A stretch of DNA of 64,000 nt from Kingdonia uniflora (taxonomy: Eukaryota > Streptophyta > Magnoliopsida > Ranunculales > Circaeasteraceae): NCBI GenBank assembly GCA_014058105.1, contig JACGCM010000669.1, positions 1,550,001-1,614,000 of the forward strand. Reading direction: 5' to 3'. This document shows, piece by piece, positions 11,960 to 23,210 of the stretch. The notes under the pieces were generated by a model. The model saw nothing but the letters and a program-made list of their open reading frames with translations. It made no database searches and was not told the origin of the DNA. The stretch's first letter is position 1. Each line of letters opens with the position of its first letter. The position numbers and the translations under genes are program-made.

Positions 11960-12440
11960 TAGAGACAAAACATATTATAAATGTAGAAATGGAGAATTTT
12001 GAAAGTTGTGTGTAAATCTGCAATATAATTCTCATTTTTAAGACTTTTACACAACATATCATCAATGTAGACTTCCATCATTTTCCCAAGGTGATATTTG
12101 AACATTTGTGTCATCAATATTTGATAAATGACTCTAACATTCTTGAGATCGAAAGGCATAACCTTATAGCAGTACAAGCTATCCTCTGTAATAAAAGTTA
12201 TTTTTTCTTGATCGTCAGGTAGTAGATGTGTTTAATTGTACCCTGATGCGACAACCATCATGGATAAGAGTTCGTGTCCCACAGTAGAATTGAGCATATG
12301 GTTTATGATAGGAAGTGGAAAAATATCATTTGGAGCATGTTTGTTGAGGTCCGTGAAATCTACGCACATTCTGATCTTTCCGTTTTTCTTTGGAACAGCT
12401 ACAATGTTCGAGATCCATTCTAGATAATTGGCTTTTCGGA
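11960..12440 (-). pseudogene. Reverse transcriptase of element A
   Basis: Minus-strand motifs in order: WISNIVAVPKKNGKIRMCVD near 12420-12360, DLNKHAPND, LLSMMVVASGYN, CYKVMPFDLKN near 12165, and the catalytic VYIDDM near 12075. The order and spacing fit a Ty3/gypsy reverse transcriptase. There is an in-frame stop after ASGYN and a frame change near 12180. Confidence 0.85.
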
Positions 12441-12460
12441 TAAACCCAACTTCAATTAGT

Positions 12461-12727
12461 TTATCGATCTCTTTGTTGACTTCCTCTCGAAGTCTTGGTG
12501 CTAAAGTTCTCTGCTTTTGTTTGATCTACCATTATAAGAAGTATAATCTTTCCTATACGTTCTTCTCTAGAGCCGTTGAATCCATAAATATCAATGTTAC
12601 TGGGTTGTACCTTGTCAGCCAGTCCCATCTTATCAATCATACTTTGAAAAAGTAGCTCAATAGTACTACCAGTATCTATCATCATTATGTGAAGTACAAC
12701 ATTTCTTATTTTTATAATGATTACCAA
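12461..12727 (-). pseudogene. Aspartic protease of element A
   Basis: An 88-codon minus-strand frame contains LHIMMIDTGSTIELLF, with the catalytic Asp-Thr-Gly kept, and a downstream IYGFNGSREERIGKI strand. It precedes reverse transcriptase in the normal Ty3 order. It would cleave the gag-pol polyprotein in the particle. The frame runs into broken sequence at both ends. Confidence 0.75.
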
Positions 12728-12902
12728 AGCATCATGGTGAGGGAGGTTGACATGACGAACATCACAGTCATCGAAAGAATTTCTTATGCGTTAGGAGCCT
12801 GATACGGGAAGTAAACGAGCTTCTTTATCTTTCATGGACAAGTTGGGACATTGGTCGACACGTCTTCTTTTGCTTCTGTTCGATTGGTTGATAGTCTGAG
12901 TC

Positions 12903-13253
12903 TCAATGAAGTGGTTGAGGGATATATGGTATAAATATTTCTCCCCTGCTGGTTCTTCGATCTGTACGGCTTCTGTAGGAAGTTTGTAACTCCCATTTTT
13001 CTTTGATAGTCATGTAACTCTCAACGTCCACGATGTATTCATGCATTCGTCCATCCGTAAAAATATACTCCAACAGATGTTGTAAAGCAAAGCAGTGTTC
13101 TGTCTCATGATGTCGGACTTTGTGGTAAATGCAATAGGATTTGTTCTCAATGGGTTGGAGATACTGTGCATTGCAAAAAAACTTATCCTTCTGTAGTATA
13201 GGATAAATATTGGCTATAGTTATATTCATCTTAGGAAGACAGGGTTTTGGCAA
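12903..13253 (-). pseudogene. C-terminal gag fragment of element A
   Basis: The 116-codon minus-strand frame has CIYHKVRHHETEHCFALQHL, a C-x2-H-x4-H-x4-C-like stretch typical of the C-terminal part of Tat-lineage gag, then GRMHEYIVD. The N-terminal gag, the PBS and the adjoining LTR are not present next to it. Sequence beyond about 13290-13340 belongs to other material, so this is the break point of element A. Confidence 0.7.
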
Positions 13254-13339
13254 GTGGATGAGATCAGCGTGTTGATTAAGAGAGCAAAGCGAGCGAAAGA
13301 AAGGGACACTGAAGCAGCGCGGAAATAAGGTTGGTAATT

Positions 13340-14100
13340 CTTGTTTTGTGTTTTTTTTTTTTTTGTCTTGGTTTCATGATTAATAAACATGATTAAGTAG
13401 GTTTAAAAGAAATGTATAAGGAATTAGATTAAATATTAATAGAGTGTTGGGTTTAACAAATAACAGTGTTAGGGTGTTGAGGTTAATGGAGTTTGGCAGA
13501 AGAATGGAGTCGTAGGAGGTTATATAGACGGGTTTGGGGGATATAGATATAAGAGGTGGTGGAGAGGAGGGGAGAGACGATTATGTTGGTGGCGCTGTGG
13601 TTATGACGTATTTTGGGTGACCGGTTATGGATACTGAGAGAGTATCAGGAATTTGTGCAGGTTGTAGGGATTTTGGACAGATTTTGTGCCGGAGAAGGTG
13701 AGAGAGAGCAATTTTGAATGATGGTTTTTTGATGGGAAAAGAGGTAAATGGTCTTCGAGAAGCTGGTGAGTCTCCTGAAAATCGACATGAATAAAAACAA
13801 TTTTAATAAGTTATTGATGTTTGATAAAAATATATCGGGAATTATATGAATAAGGTAAGCATATTTGTTAGTAATCGAAGATGTTTATACGACTAGAATC
13901 ATATTAAGTGTATCGAGAACTATATGAAGAACATTAATGATTAGTGATAGTAGGAGATAGTAAAGAGAATGATGTGTTGGAGAGTTATTCTCGACAACTT
14001 ATGATTATGAGCAAATGAACCTATGAACATATATATGTATCACATATGATAGATACTAATTGTGACAAAAATATGGAATATGATTGACAGGTTTGTTTAA
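13340..14100. other. Non-coding region before the antisense ORF of element B
   Basis: No ORF is supported. A T-run sits near 13352-13366. The rest is GA- and GT-rich on the plus strand near 13500-13740, then AT-rich. In plus orientation it is the upstream region of the antisense ORF at 14101; in minus orientation it is part of the 3' UTR of element B. Confidence 0.4.
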
Positions 14101-16336
14101 ATGGCTGAACCAACTTATATTAATGATAAAGAGATATACGAGAATCTTGAGCCTCTGCAGGTTGATGTAACTATTTGTGCCCAAAAATTGGGAGGTTGGT
14201 ATAGAGTGGGATCTAGTAGTGCGGATGCCGCTGGTCTGGACAGGTTTAGGGTGGTATCTAAGGTTGTTAAATTATCTGAGGAGGACACCAATACAAATGT
14301 AGATCACAAGTCACATGCAAGTGATCGAGAAGGTTGCGGTGGTGGGGATGATGATGTTGAAGAGGGTGAGGATGTATGTTATTGTGATGGTCCAGAAACA
14401 AAGGAAATTGTAAGGTTTAAGAAGAAATACGGTATTCTTATAGATATTAGGTTAGAAGAGTATCAATATGACATGACCGATCAGGATGTTCTATTAGGGG
14501 GTATTTTCGTGCATCGAGAACAAATTAAAAAAGGGTTAAAGCTTCCCCTTCGAGCTGACCAGAAAAAGTTGATGAACTTTTTTGACGTTGCCCCTTGTCA
14601 GTTCAATCCGAATGTGTATGATTTGTTTAGAGTATGTGGAGTGATTAATGGTCGACTTGATTCCAGGGGGGATGAGTTGATCAGTATCGATGATTTGTGT
14701 ATGTACTACACACTAAAGATGAACCCAACGAAGTTAGGTTACCGATACTTGGCGAGGTTCTTGAAAAGACCACTTTTTTATGATATAGTTTCAACACGGG
14801 GACGATATAGTGATGAAAGGCTACTTATTTCTGGTAATTATGAGTTCGATATGAAAGATCATGGGGAACCTTTAAAGAGAAAGACATTTCATCTAGGTGC
14901 GTGGTGAGATAATTTGTAATTGTCGATGTTGGAGATGTGGATATTGTGTATTATGTATAATTTTGTTTGTATTTGGGTGTAGCTTTGAAAGAGGCCGACA
15001 GAAATTTAGAAGTGAGAGAAGAACTTTACAGGGTAAGGAAGGGTTTTTTTGGCTGAATTGACAATTTGGTTGTCGACCAGAAGTTTGTGGGTAAGCTGTT
15101 CGAGGAGGCAGGGTTGAAAAGATCGAGGGCCAAAGATGTTGAAATCCCAGCAATCGACGGGAAAATGTCTGCCAAGAATAAGAGAGCTGCAAATCGCAGC
15201 CTTCCGTTGGAAAATCCTTCGTTGGTAGGTTATAATACTGATACGGAAATATATGTCATTCTCGGTGTATCTCTGGGTAAGGGAAAAAAATAGAGGGAAG
15301 CAAGTGAGGATGGGCCATCCCTACTTTCGTATAAGAGGGCCACACGGCAATCGATAACAGAAGAGGTGGCTAAAACTGTTAAGCCAGCTGTCGTTGTGGA
15401 CGAGCGTCCTCCACGAGGTTCGGGAAGTGTGGCTCCAAAGAAAAGGTGGGTGGAAAGACGTCAATGAACAAATTTGTGGTGGAAAATGAGGTTGAAATCC
15501 AGTAGTTAATGGATGTTTTCATGTCAGGGACGGAAATTCTGGAAGCTGAGGTAGATGATTGCTTGGTTGGGGATCAAAGTTTGGTGTCATTTCTTAACGA
15601 GGGCAGCCGAAACATGTCGAAGGTGAGGAATTTTTTTGTTTTGTTACGATTAAAGAAACTGGTATGTCATTCGAATACTCAATTTATGAATGTACTACAT
15701 ATTACGAAGTTACTGACGGAGGCGAAATGACGTATTGTTGGTAGTAGTGATCTGGCTAATCAGGTGTTGGCTTATAAAAATATCGAGAAGGAGTTGACGA
15801 GGGAGAATGAATTGCTTATTAAAGATAAGAACGATCTGAATCCAAGGCTCAATACCTACAAGCTGGGTACAAAAAAGGTGAGGGACGCTTCTATTCGAGA
15901 CTTGAGGAAGACGTTGGAGAAGGAAAATGTGGAGGCTTTGGCACTGCAAAGAGCAAACTGTGAGAAGGATGTAAGGGATTAAGTTGCTCAAACACGAGAA
16001 GCAATACAGTTAGAGCATGCCAAGATTCTTGACGAGGTGAATGCTAATAAGCTCGATAAATGTAAGAAGGTCCACGAATATTTTTTTTGCCAGTATAAGG
16101 AGTTAGAGGGGAGGAAAAAGTTGTACAAGAGTTTGACAAAGTTTTGTAGTGGTATATGTGAGTATTCAAGCTCAGATGATGAAGAGTCCGGTTCTGGTGA
16201 TGCTCTAGATGAGACAGGAATGGTTGAGGATGGTGTGATGACAGAGGCCGTTTCATCTTGCCAAGGTAAATTAGGGGATGTACCCGTGGTGGAAGGATCT
16301 TTTAATGTGGATGAAGTCATATCTTCCCCTATTTAG
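14101..16336 (+). pseudogene. Antisense ORF of element B, Transposase_28-like plus coiled coil
   Basis: The plus-strand gene begins [20 protein letters not shown] at 14101. Residues about 100-255 ([69 protein letters not shown]) follow the layout of the plant 'putative gypsy type transposon' domain (Pfam Transposase_28), a family that turns up in antisense ORFs of Tat-lineage Ty3 elements. A GT-AG intron of 86 bp (14897-14982) joins FHL to ALKEADRNLEVREELY in frame. The reading then goes on, with single stops near 15054 and 15294 and shifts near 15480 and 15730, through a charged coiled coil ([20 protein letters not shown]) to an acidic SSSDDEESGSG tail. It lies opposite to gag-pol, 3' of integrase. 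The role is unknown. Confidence 0.65.
14897..14982 (+). other. Putative 86-bp intron in the antisense ORF
   Basis: The donor is CTAG|GTGCGT and the acceptor TTTGGGTGTAG|CT. Exon 1 (796 bp) ends in phase 1 and the downstream exon restores an open frame with protein-like composition (ALKEADRNLEVREELY). Without splicing, translation stops at the TGA just after GAW at 14908. The length and U-rich content are normal for a plant intron. Confidence 0.55.
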
Positions 16337-16544
16337 TAGAACATGATTGAAGTAGTTATCGAAGGTTGTCAAAATTGGTCAGTGGGACCGAAACAATTTT
16401 GATTTGTTTGTTAGAATCAATAATCTTTATCGAATTTTAAATATTTTGCAAAAGTATGTTGACGTATAAGTATTTATATTTGATAACATAAATATTAATC
16501 GAGAGGTAAATAAATTGTTAGTCTGGATACATACTCAATAGGTA

Positions 16545-17575
16545 TGGATTGAGACCAATTTATAAATAATAAAGATGCGAGCTTGTCTTGAGGCATGCTT
16601 ATAAAATATAGAACAAGATCAAGTCGATATTAGAAAGATTAATGTTTGTTTGGATGTAACTGTGAAGTTGTATATAGATCATGTTATGAATATAAAAGAT
16701 GTAAGCTTATCTTGAGGCATACTTATAAAGTATGGAACAAGATCAAGTCGGTATTAGAAAGATTAATGCTTGTCTGGATGTAATTGTAAAGTTGGATCGA
16801 GATCAAGTCATGAATAGTACAGATGTGAGTTTGTCTTGAGGCATACTTATAAAGTATAAAACAAGATCAAGTCGATATTAGAAAGATTAATGCTTGTCTG
16901 GATGTAACTGTAAAGTTGGATCGAGATCAAGTCCTGAATAATAAAGATGTGAGCTTATCTTGAGGCATACGTATAAAGTATGGAAGAAGATCAAGTCGAT
17001 ATTAGAAAGATTAATGTTTGCCTGGATGTAACTGTAAAGTTGGATCGAGATCAAGTCATGAATAGTTAAGATGTGAGCTTGTCTTAAGGTATACGTATAA
17101 AGTATGAAACAAGATTAAGTCGATATTAGAAAGATTAATGTTTGTTTGGATGTAACTGTGAAGTTGTATATAGATCAAGTCATGAATAGTAAAGATATGA
17201 GCTTGTCTTGAGGCATACGTATAAAGTATGAAACAAGATCAAGTTGATATTAGAAAGATTAATGTTTATCTGGATGTAACTATAAAGTTGGATCGAGATC
17301 AAGTCATGAATAGTAAAGATGTGAGTTTGTTTTGAGGCATACGTATAAAGTATGGAACAAGATCAAGTCGATATTAAAAATATTAATGCTTGTCTGGATG
17401 TAACTGTAAAGTTGGATTGACATCAAGTCATGAATAGTAAAGAAAAGAGCTTGCCTTAAAGCATATGTATAAAGTATGAAACAAAATCAAGTCGATATTA
17501 GAAAGATTAATGCTTGTCTGGATGTAACTGTAAAGTTGAATTGAGATCAAGTCATGAATAGTAAAAATGGTAGTA
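16545..17575. repeat. Tandem array, 8 units of exactly 124 bp
   Basis: The same landmark (G-C/T-TT before GTCTTGAGGCAT) falls at 16581, 16705, 16829, 16953, 17077, 17201, 17325 and 17449, each step being 124 bp. The unit reads approximately AAGATGTGAGCTTGTCTTGA, a GGCATACGTATAAAGTATG part, AACAAGATCAAGTCGATATT, and GGATGTAACTGTAAAGTTGG. Units differ by a few to about 15 substitutions but no indels, so length is strictly kept. It lies between the end of integrase (about 17640) and the antisense ORF, in the 3' UTR of element B. Confidence 0.95.
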
Positions 17576-17639
17576 AAGAGTATTTATTTGAAGTAATGAA
17601 AGCTGGTACAAATAGTTATCTATAAAAAATTTTAACTGA

Positions 17640-18760
17640 GCTGTGTTCTATGGGAATTCGAGGTAGACTTTATCTTCTGTCATCAGCCAATATGTGCCGC
17701 TGTCTATCATATCGTTGACAATGTATGGCCCTTCCCAATTTTAAGATAACTTGCCAAAAAAATTTAGGTCGAGTGTTGTCTACAATTCTTCGAAGGGCCA
17801 AGTTGCCGATGCCGAATGTTTGTGGTCAATTTTTTTTGTTATAGGCCTTTTTCAGGGTATCGTGATATCGTCCCAAGTTTGGAATAGCGTGGTCTCGGGT
17901 TTTCTCAATCCAGTTTAGGTTGCAGAGGAGACCGAGCTCATTGTCTTCATCTGATAAGGTTCTTCGCATGCTGGGGAGATCGAGGTCTGAGGGGATGACT
18001 GCTTCAGTACCGAAGGCCATCATGAACGTTGTACAACCTGTTGAAGTTCGAGGAGCCCTTCTGTATGCCTAGAGAACACTACGTAGTTCATCGACCCGTC
18101 TTCCTTTTTTGTCATCGAGACGTTTGCGCAGTCCTGATTTGATGCTTTTGTTGATGGCTTCAGCTTGTCCATTTCCTTAAAGGTAGTAGGGTGTGGAGAT
18201 GAAGAGTTGGATTTTGTATTTGTGGAGGAATGCGAGGACTTTTTTACTGATGAATTGCTTTCTATTGTTAGATCGCATCATTTATGGGCAACCAAACCTA
18301 GTAATGATGTACTCCCAGAGGAATTTGATAACTTCATTCTCGTCTATATGATAGTGGGGAACTGCTTAGACCCATTTTGTGAAGTAATTTGTGGTAACAA
18401 GAACGAATCTGCGGTTTCCTGATGCTGGGTGGAAATGTCCGATGATGTCGACCCCCCCCCCCCCCAGCGTTTAAATGGCTAGAGGACATTACTAACGTGT
18501 AAGTGGAGTGTTAGGCTTTTGATGTCTTGAGCATGAATCTGGTACTTATAACATTTCCGAACAAAAGTTTCATAATCTTGTCGTATTTTCGGCTAGTATA
18601 GACATTGTATGAAAGCTCTCTGTGCCAAAGATTGTCCTGATATGTGAGCACCGCAGATACCTTCATAAAGTTCCTAAATCTTTGTGTGGGCTTGTTTTTG
18701 AAAAATGCATTCGATCAGTGGTCCACCCCCTGTGATACGATATAAGATCTTATTATGAAC
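17640..18760 (-). pseudogene. Integrase of Ty3 element B
   Basis: The minus strand starts with the zinc-binding region near 18740-18560 (GGGPLIECIFQKQAHTKI, then GAHISGQSLAQRAF and a C-x2-C-like pair). Core motifs follow, and the C-terminal third is clear: EAVIPSDLDLPSMRRTLSDE near 17970, NWIEKTRDHAIPNLGRYHD near 17880, then ILADD near 17670. A run of 14 C at 18452-18465 interrupts the core, and further frame changes and stops occur. It has no chromodomain. Confidence 0.8.
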
Positions 18761-18769
18761 AGTAAATCT

Positions 18770-19330
18770 GGGGCATCGGGCCAACAATGAACGGGCTTCT
18801 TCTTTGTTACTGGGCAGGATGTTGGAGTTGAGATATAAATAAAATGGCTTCCTCCAGTCATCAGTATCTTCATCTTCTGTTAAAGTAATCTGCAATATAG
18901 ATTGTACGTTGAGGCTAGAATGTTCGATGATTTTGATGTCCAAAGTCCGTCTTTCACTGTCTCCGAGCATGGCAGTGATGTACGCTAAAGCGTCAACGTG
19001 ACAATTTTTTTGTCGTGGTAGATAAGATATTGAAGCTTGTTTGAATTTGCTCATCTTTGCTTCGACTAGAGCTGCGTACTCGACCATTTTTCTAGTTGTG
19101 CGGAATATCTTGTTGTAGTGGTTGGCCACAAGTAAAGAATCGACGTAGACTGCTAATTCTTCTGCTCCGAGTACGAGTGCCAGATCGAGTCCATGGAGTA
19201 TAGCTTCATACTCCATTTCGTTATTGGAAGTATAAAAGTTAAGCTTGATGGCTTTCTCTGTGCGATGGTTTAAAGGTGCTACGAGGACGATTCCAATTCC
19301 TGATCCATTTGGTCCCGCGAAACCATTGGT
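18770..19330 (-). pseudogene. Second (archaeal-type) RNase H of element B
   Basis: A long minus-strand frame beginning near 19216 reads MEYEAILHGLDLALVLGAEE, AVYVDSLLVANHYNKIF, and SISYLPRQKNCHVDALA, which is the RVT_3-type RNase H (E, D, D pattern). It continues into the linker toward integrase at 18674 without a stop, so this part of element B is better kept than element A. A second RNase H is a hallmark of the Tat/Ogre lineage. Confidence 0.8.
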
Positions 19331-19439
19331 AAAGAGTCGCCATCCAGTACTTCTCGACCATGTGTCAGGCTCTGTGATGGAGTCATCTATTAAAATTTCT
19401 TTGAGTTCTTCCCAATCAGGGTCTTCGACAGGGAAATCA

Positions 19440-20044
19440 ACTAAGAAATCAACAACTGCTTGTCCCTTGATTGATATTTATGTCACGAAGGAAATGTCAT
19501 ATTCCCCAAGGAAAATAAACCATTATTGAACTCGTCGAGATTTTTCTTTTTTTAAGAGTACGAGTTTGAGGGGGTATTTTGTAATGACTTTGATGAGGTG
19601 AGCTTGGAAGTATGAACAGAGTTTTTGAGAGCTGTAAACCAAGGCAAGCAATTTCTTCTCCGTGGTTGTATATCGTTTCTCAGCAGGCATAAGAGTTTTG
19701 CTGATAAAGTAAATATGTTTCTCGATGTCTGCGTCTTCTCGAATAAGGACAGAGCTTATGGAATCTTCAGTTGTGGATAAGTACATTGGAAGTGTTCCGC
19801 CATCAACTGGTGTACTCATGATAGGAGGACACCCCAAGTATCGTTTAAGATCTTGGAAAGCTAGTTCATAGTCAGAAGTCCAAACGACCTCATTGTACTG
19901 TTTCTTTGTAACTGTAGTGGGATCACCATGAAGAAGGAGGTAAAAAAGTTTGCATCGATTAGAGGATTTGGAGATGAAGCGATGAAGAGAAATGATTTTG
20001 CCTGCAAATTGATGGACATCTTTTTTTGTTCGGGGAGATGGCAT
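19440..20044 (-). pseudogene. First RNase H region of element B
   Basis: The frame beginning MPSPRTKKDVHQFAGKIISL at 20044 covers the RT connection (LHRFISKSSNRCKLFYLLL) and RNase H with PPIMSTPVDGGTLPMYLS, VLIREDADIEKHIYFISKTL and KRYTTTEKKLLALVY. It runs 173 codons without a stop to 19523. This is the normal Ty3 RNase H that follows reverse transcriptase. Confidence 0.85.
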
Positions 20045-20049
20045 TGCAG

Positions 20050-20610
20050 TGAGTGCCTTGATTTATGCCGGATCGATTTCGATTCCTCTTATGCTGACTA
20101 GGTGTCCCATAAATTTTCTGGATGCAACACCGAATTGGCATTTTTATGGGTTGGGCTTCATTTTGTATTTGCGAATGATATCGAAGATGGTTTGGAGGTG
20201 TGCGGTGTGATCCTCACGCTTTAGGCATTTGCAGATCATATCGTCGATATAGACTTCCATGATTTTGCCGAGGTGGTCTTTGAACATTTGGATCACCAGC
20301 CGTTGGTAAGTGGCCTAACATTCTTTAACCCAAAAGGCATTACTGTGTAACTGTAGATACCTTATCTTGGGCAAATGGTACTTGATTGCAGCCAGAGGCG
20401 ACATCCATCATTGATAGAAGTTCATGTTTGGCGATGGAATCGAGTAGTTGCAGATTCAGTGGTAGCGGAAAACTATCTGTTGGAGTAAATTTGTTTGATT
20501 ATGTAAAGTCAACACAAACCCTGATTTTTCCATTTTTCTTTGGGATTGCCATAATGTTAGACACCCATTTGGGATATTTGGCTTCTCGAATGAATCCAAC
20601 ATGAAGGAGT
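20050..20610 (-). pseudogene. Reverse transcriptase of element B
   Basis: Minus-strand motifs: EAKYPKWVSNIMAIPKKNGK near 20590, VCVDFT near 20520, LLSMMDVASGCNQVPFAQD near 20400, RLVIQMFKDHLGKIMEVYID near 20270-20250 (ending in the catalytic YIDDM), then IFDIIRKYKMKPNP near 20170. One stop follows VDFT and a frame change falls near 20310, so it is not functional. Confidence 0.85.
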
Positions 20611-20989
20611 TTATCAATCTCTTCGTTTACGACTACGAGAAGGCGATGAACGAGATTTTGTCATTTTTGAATGACGGCTTTGTTGTCTGGAAGGAGGTTT
20701 AGTTTATGCCACGCTATTGAGGGATCGATTCCTGGAATTTCTTGGAAAGTCTAGGCGAAGATGTCGATGTTCTTTTTAAGGAGCTAGATCATGGATTCTT
20801 TTTTATCAGTTTATAGTTTGGAGCTGATAAGGTGTGACGTTCGGGACCATCGATGTCTATGGTTTCGACTACTTCGGTATCATGTTGTTCGAACACGGGG
20901 GTGTCTCCTTCTGTAGTTGTTATGCTTTGAGAAGTTTTGTCGCGTGAGAATTTGTGGTCGTATTCTCGCACATATGTGCGACTGCTTGA

Positions 20990-21318
20990 CTACCTTTGAT
21001 TACATAGACTATGTAGTCTATTAGAAAATGGTACGTGGAGGGTACAGCTTTGATGGAGTGCAACCAACTTCGTCCAAGAATTCCCATATATTTGGATTAT
21101 GCATTAATGATGAGGAATTTGACAAATGTAGTTTCAGATTTAGCTTGAATTGGTAAAGTGATCTCTCCTGTGGCCGATTCTTTTGACCCGTTGAATACAG
21201 TGATTGTCGTTGTCGAAGCTTTAACAGAATCGCTGAGTCCTAAGAGTTCGATTACTCTGCAAAACAGTACATCTGTGGCCCTTCCTGTATTGATGAGCAG
21301 TGTATGGAAGTAGTCTTG
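20990..21318 (-). pseudogene. Aspartic protease of element B with active-site Asp replaced by Asn
   Basis: The minus-strand reading FHTLLINTGRATDVLFC near 21300 corresponds to the protease active-site loop, with N-T-G in place of D-T/S-G. Further on are TITVFNGSKESATGEITLPI and NAxSKYMGILGRSWLHSIK, the expected later strands. The catalytic Asp change alone should abolish protease activity. Stops are also present. Confidence 0.65.
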
Positions 21319-22870
21319 TCAGACTTTGAGCATAATGACAAGAGGATCATCATGGTGGTACTTCACATGAGTAGTATCACAGTCTTCGAAAGTGATATGG
21401 TATGGACGTTTGGATTTGCTCGATGTGGGAAGAAGTTTTGCAAATTTGTCTGAGGAAGTCATTTTACAGCAGGATGTGATCCGATCGTCTTGTTTTCTTT
21501 TTTTGTCTTTTTCAATCTCAATCATGTACAGGTGGCGAGTTTTCCCCTGATTTTGATTTTGCTCAACGTCTCTATTTTTTGCCTCATCTTCAAGAAACTT
21601 CTGAATGTCGACGATATAATTGTGATGTTTTCCAGCGAACAGGATGCGATGAAAGATTCGAATGAGAGAGTAGCAGTTGTCAGTTTTATGGCTATGCACA
21701 TTGTGATATTGGCAAAGAGGTTTTGTGGGGATGTCTGCGATGGTTTGTGGTGCTCGATAACATTCATCTTCTTTTATCGTTTGTAAAATAGCTGATAGAG
21801 TGGTTTCCATTGGTGGCAGAACCGAGATTGGCCTATCTGGCCTACCTTCCCGTCTTCGATTGTTGTCAGTGTTCCTGCCGCGTTGTTTGGGTGCTTCAGT
21901 AGTTGCCAATTTTTAAGGTGAAGTTGAAGTTAAATCCCGAGAATGGATGGCATAAGAGCTTTTCATCTTGTCTTATTTCGACCATTCTAATTCGATGTAA
22001 TTGTTAACTATATCAATCAATTCGGTAACTGTTTATGGTTTGTGCATAGTAAGTTCTTCACGAACTTTAGAGTTGATATTCAGGGATGAGGTAAATGTAG
22101 GGACATCGATTTTGGGATCAGAGTTTCTAATTTTCCTTGTTTCTTGTAAGAATCATTTATAAAAACTTGCTAAGGTTTCCTTTACGCCTTGTTCAAAGAA
22201 AAATAATAAATCCACAGTTATCTCCCACTCCTTAGTGTGAGCATAATTAGACTCGAACTGGCGCTGCAATTGGCTGAAGGTGGTGATGGATCCCTCTTGG
22301 ATTGTGTGGAACCATCTAAGAGATTCTTCTTTCAGGCTCATATTAAATAGCCTGCAGAACATGTGATTGAGTTTAGAGTATAATCCTATCGCAGCTTTGA
22401 AATGCCAAACATCTGTAAGTGGGTGAGTGAGGCCTACATATTAGATGAATTTGGGCATATGGAAATTATCTGGGATGGGCATAAGTTTGAGATGAGGGGA
22501 GATGGAGTTTGTCTCGATCCTGTCTAGAGCAGATCACCTGCCAGGTATATCAGAGTTTATGGTATCGATTATGTTATTTAGGTCATCTAATATGATAAAT
22601 TGTTGAGGATGAATTGGTGCAACTACGATTTGGGGATCAAAATCTCCTTGTCCTTCTAGTTCCAATCGGTATCTGATTGGTCTTCTTTCAGGTGGTGGGG
22701 GAGTTTGGTGACGAGTGCGTCGACTACCTTGTGTTGTCGATGTTGAAAATGTGATATCAAAATGCCGAGAAACCCTTTCTGGATTTTTAGATCTAGATCA
22801 AGAAGATCGCAATCGGTCTTCTCTTGGTTGATTATCTTTTTAGATTTCTCTGGACCGGTGATCACTTCGG
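21319..22870 (-). pseudogene. Gag of Ty3 element B
   Basis: The retrotransposon gag core is visible at 22362-22153 (SLKEESLRWFHTIQEGSITT, FEQGVKETLASFYK), and the C-terminal part at 21909-21319 contains KPLCQYHNVHSHKTDNCYSL, the short cysteine-histidine stretch used in this lineage. The N-terminal portion near 22865-22656 is rich in charged residues. Gag would form the particle that packages element RNA. Stops near 22000-22150 and elsewhere break the frame. Confidence 0.75.
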
Positions 22871-23210
22871 GATCGTAGAAGTGACGTTTGCCTAACGGTG
22901 AGTCTATCCTGAGTCTTTCTTAGTCTGTCTATCTCTTTTTGATGTGTCTAACTTTGATGGTCCAACGCTCTTCTTCGTTCGTCTCTCTCCACTTAAAGAG
23001 CTTCAACGTAGATTCGTTGATCTTTTACTCTTTGGGCTTTTTCTGCAGCCATTTGTTGTGGGAGTTCGACTGCTGCACTATGAAGGTCAACTATTTCCAG
23101 TATCGGATTGTTGTCATGATCTCTCACCGTGCTGGATTGGCTTCTGAGTTTCATGTTGGTCATTGTAAGGATGATAAATTAGAGTCGACAAAGAAATATG
23201 TGGTTTTTCA

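Noticed and set aside
16545..17575. Regular repeats resembling a CRISPR array
   Set aside because: Units are 124 bp, directly adjacent, with no unique spacers, in plant retrotransposon DNA; this is a tandem satellite-like array.
18452..18465. Run of 14 C in the element B integrase
   Set aside because: Probably homopolymer slippage or sequencing/assembly noise in a dead element; noted under the integrase entry only.
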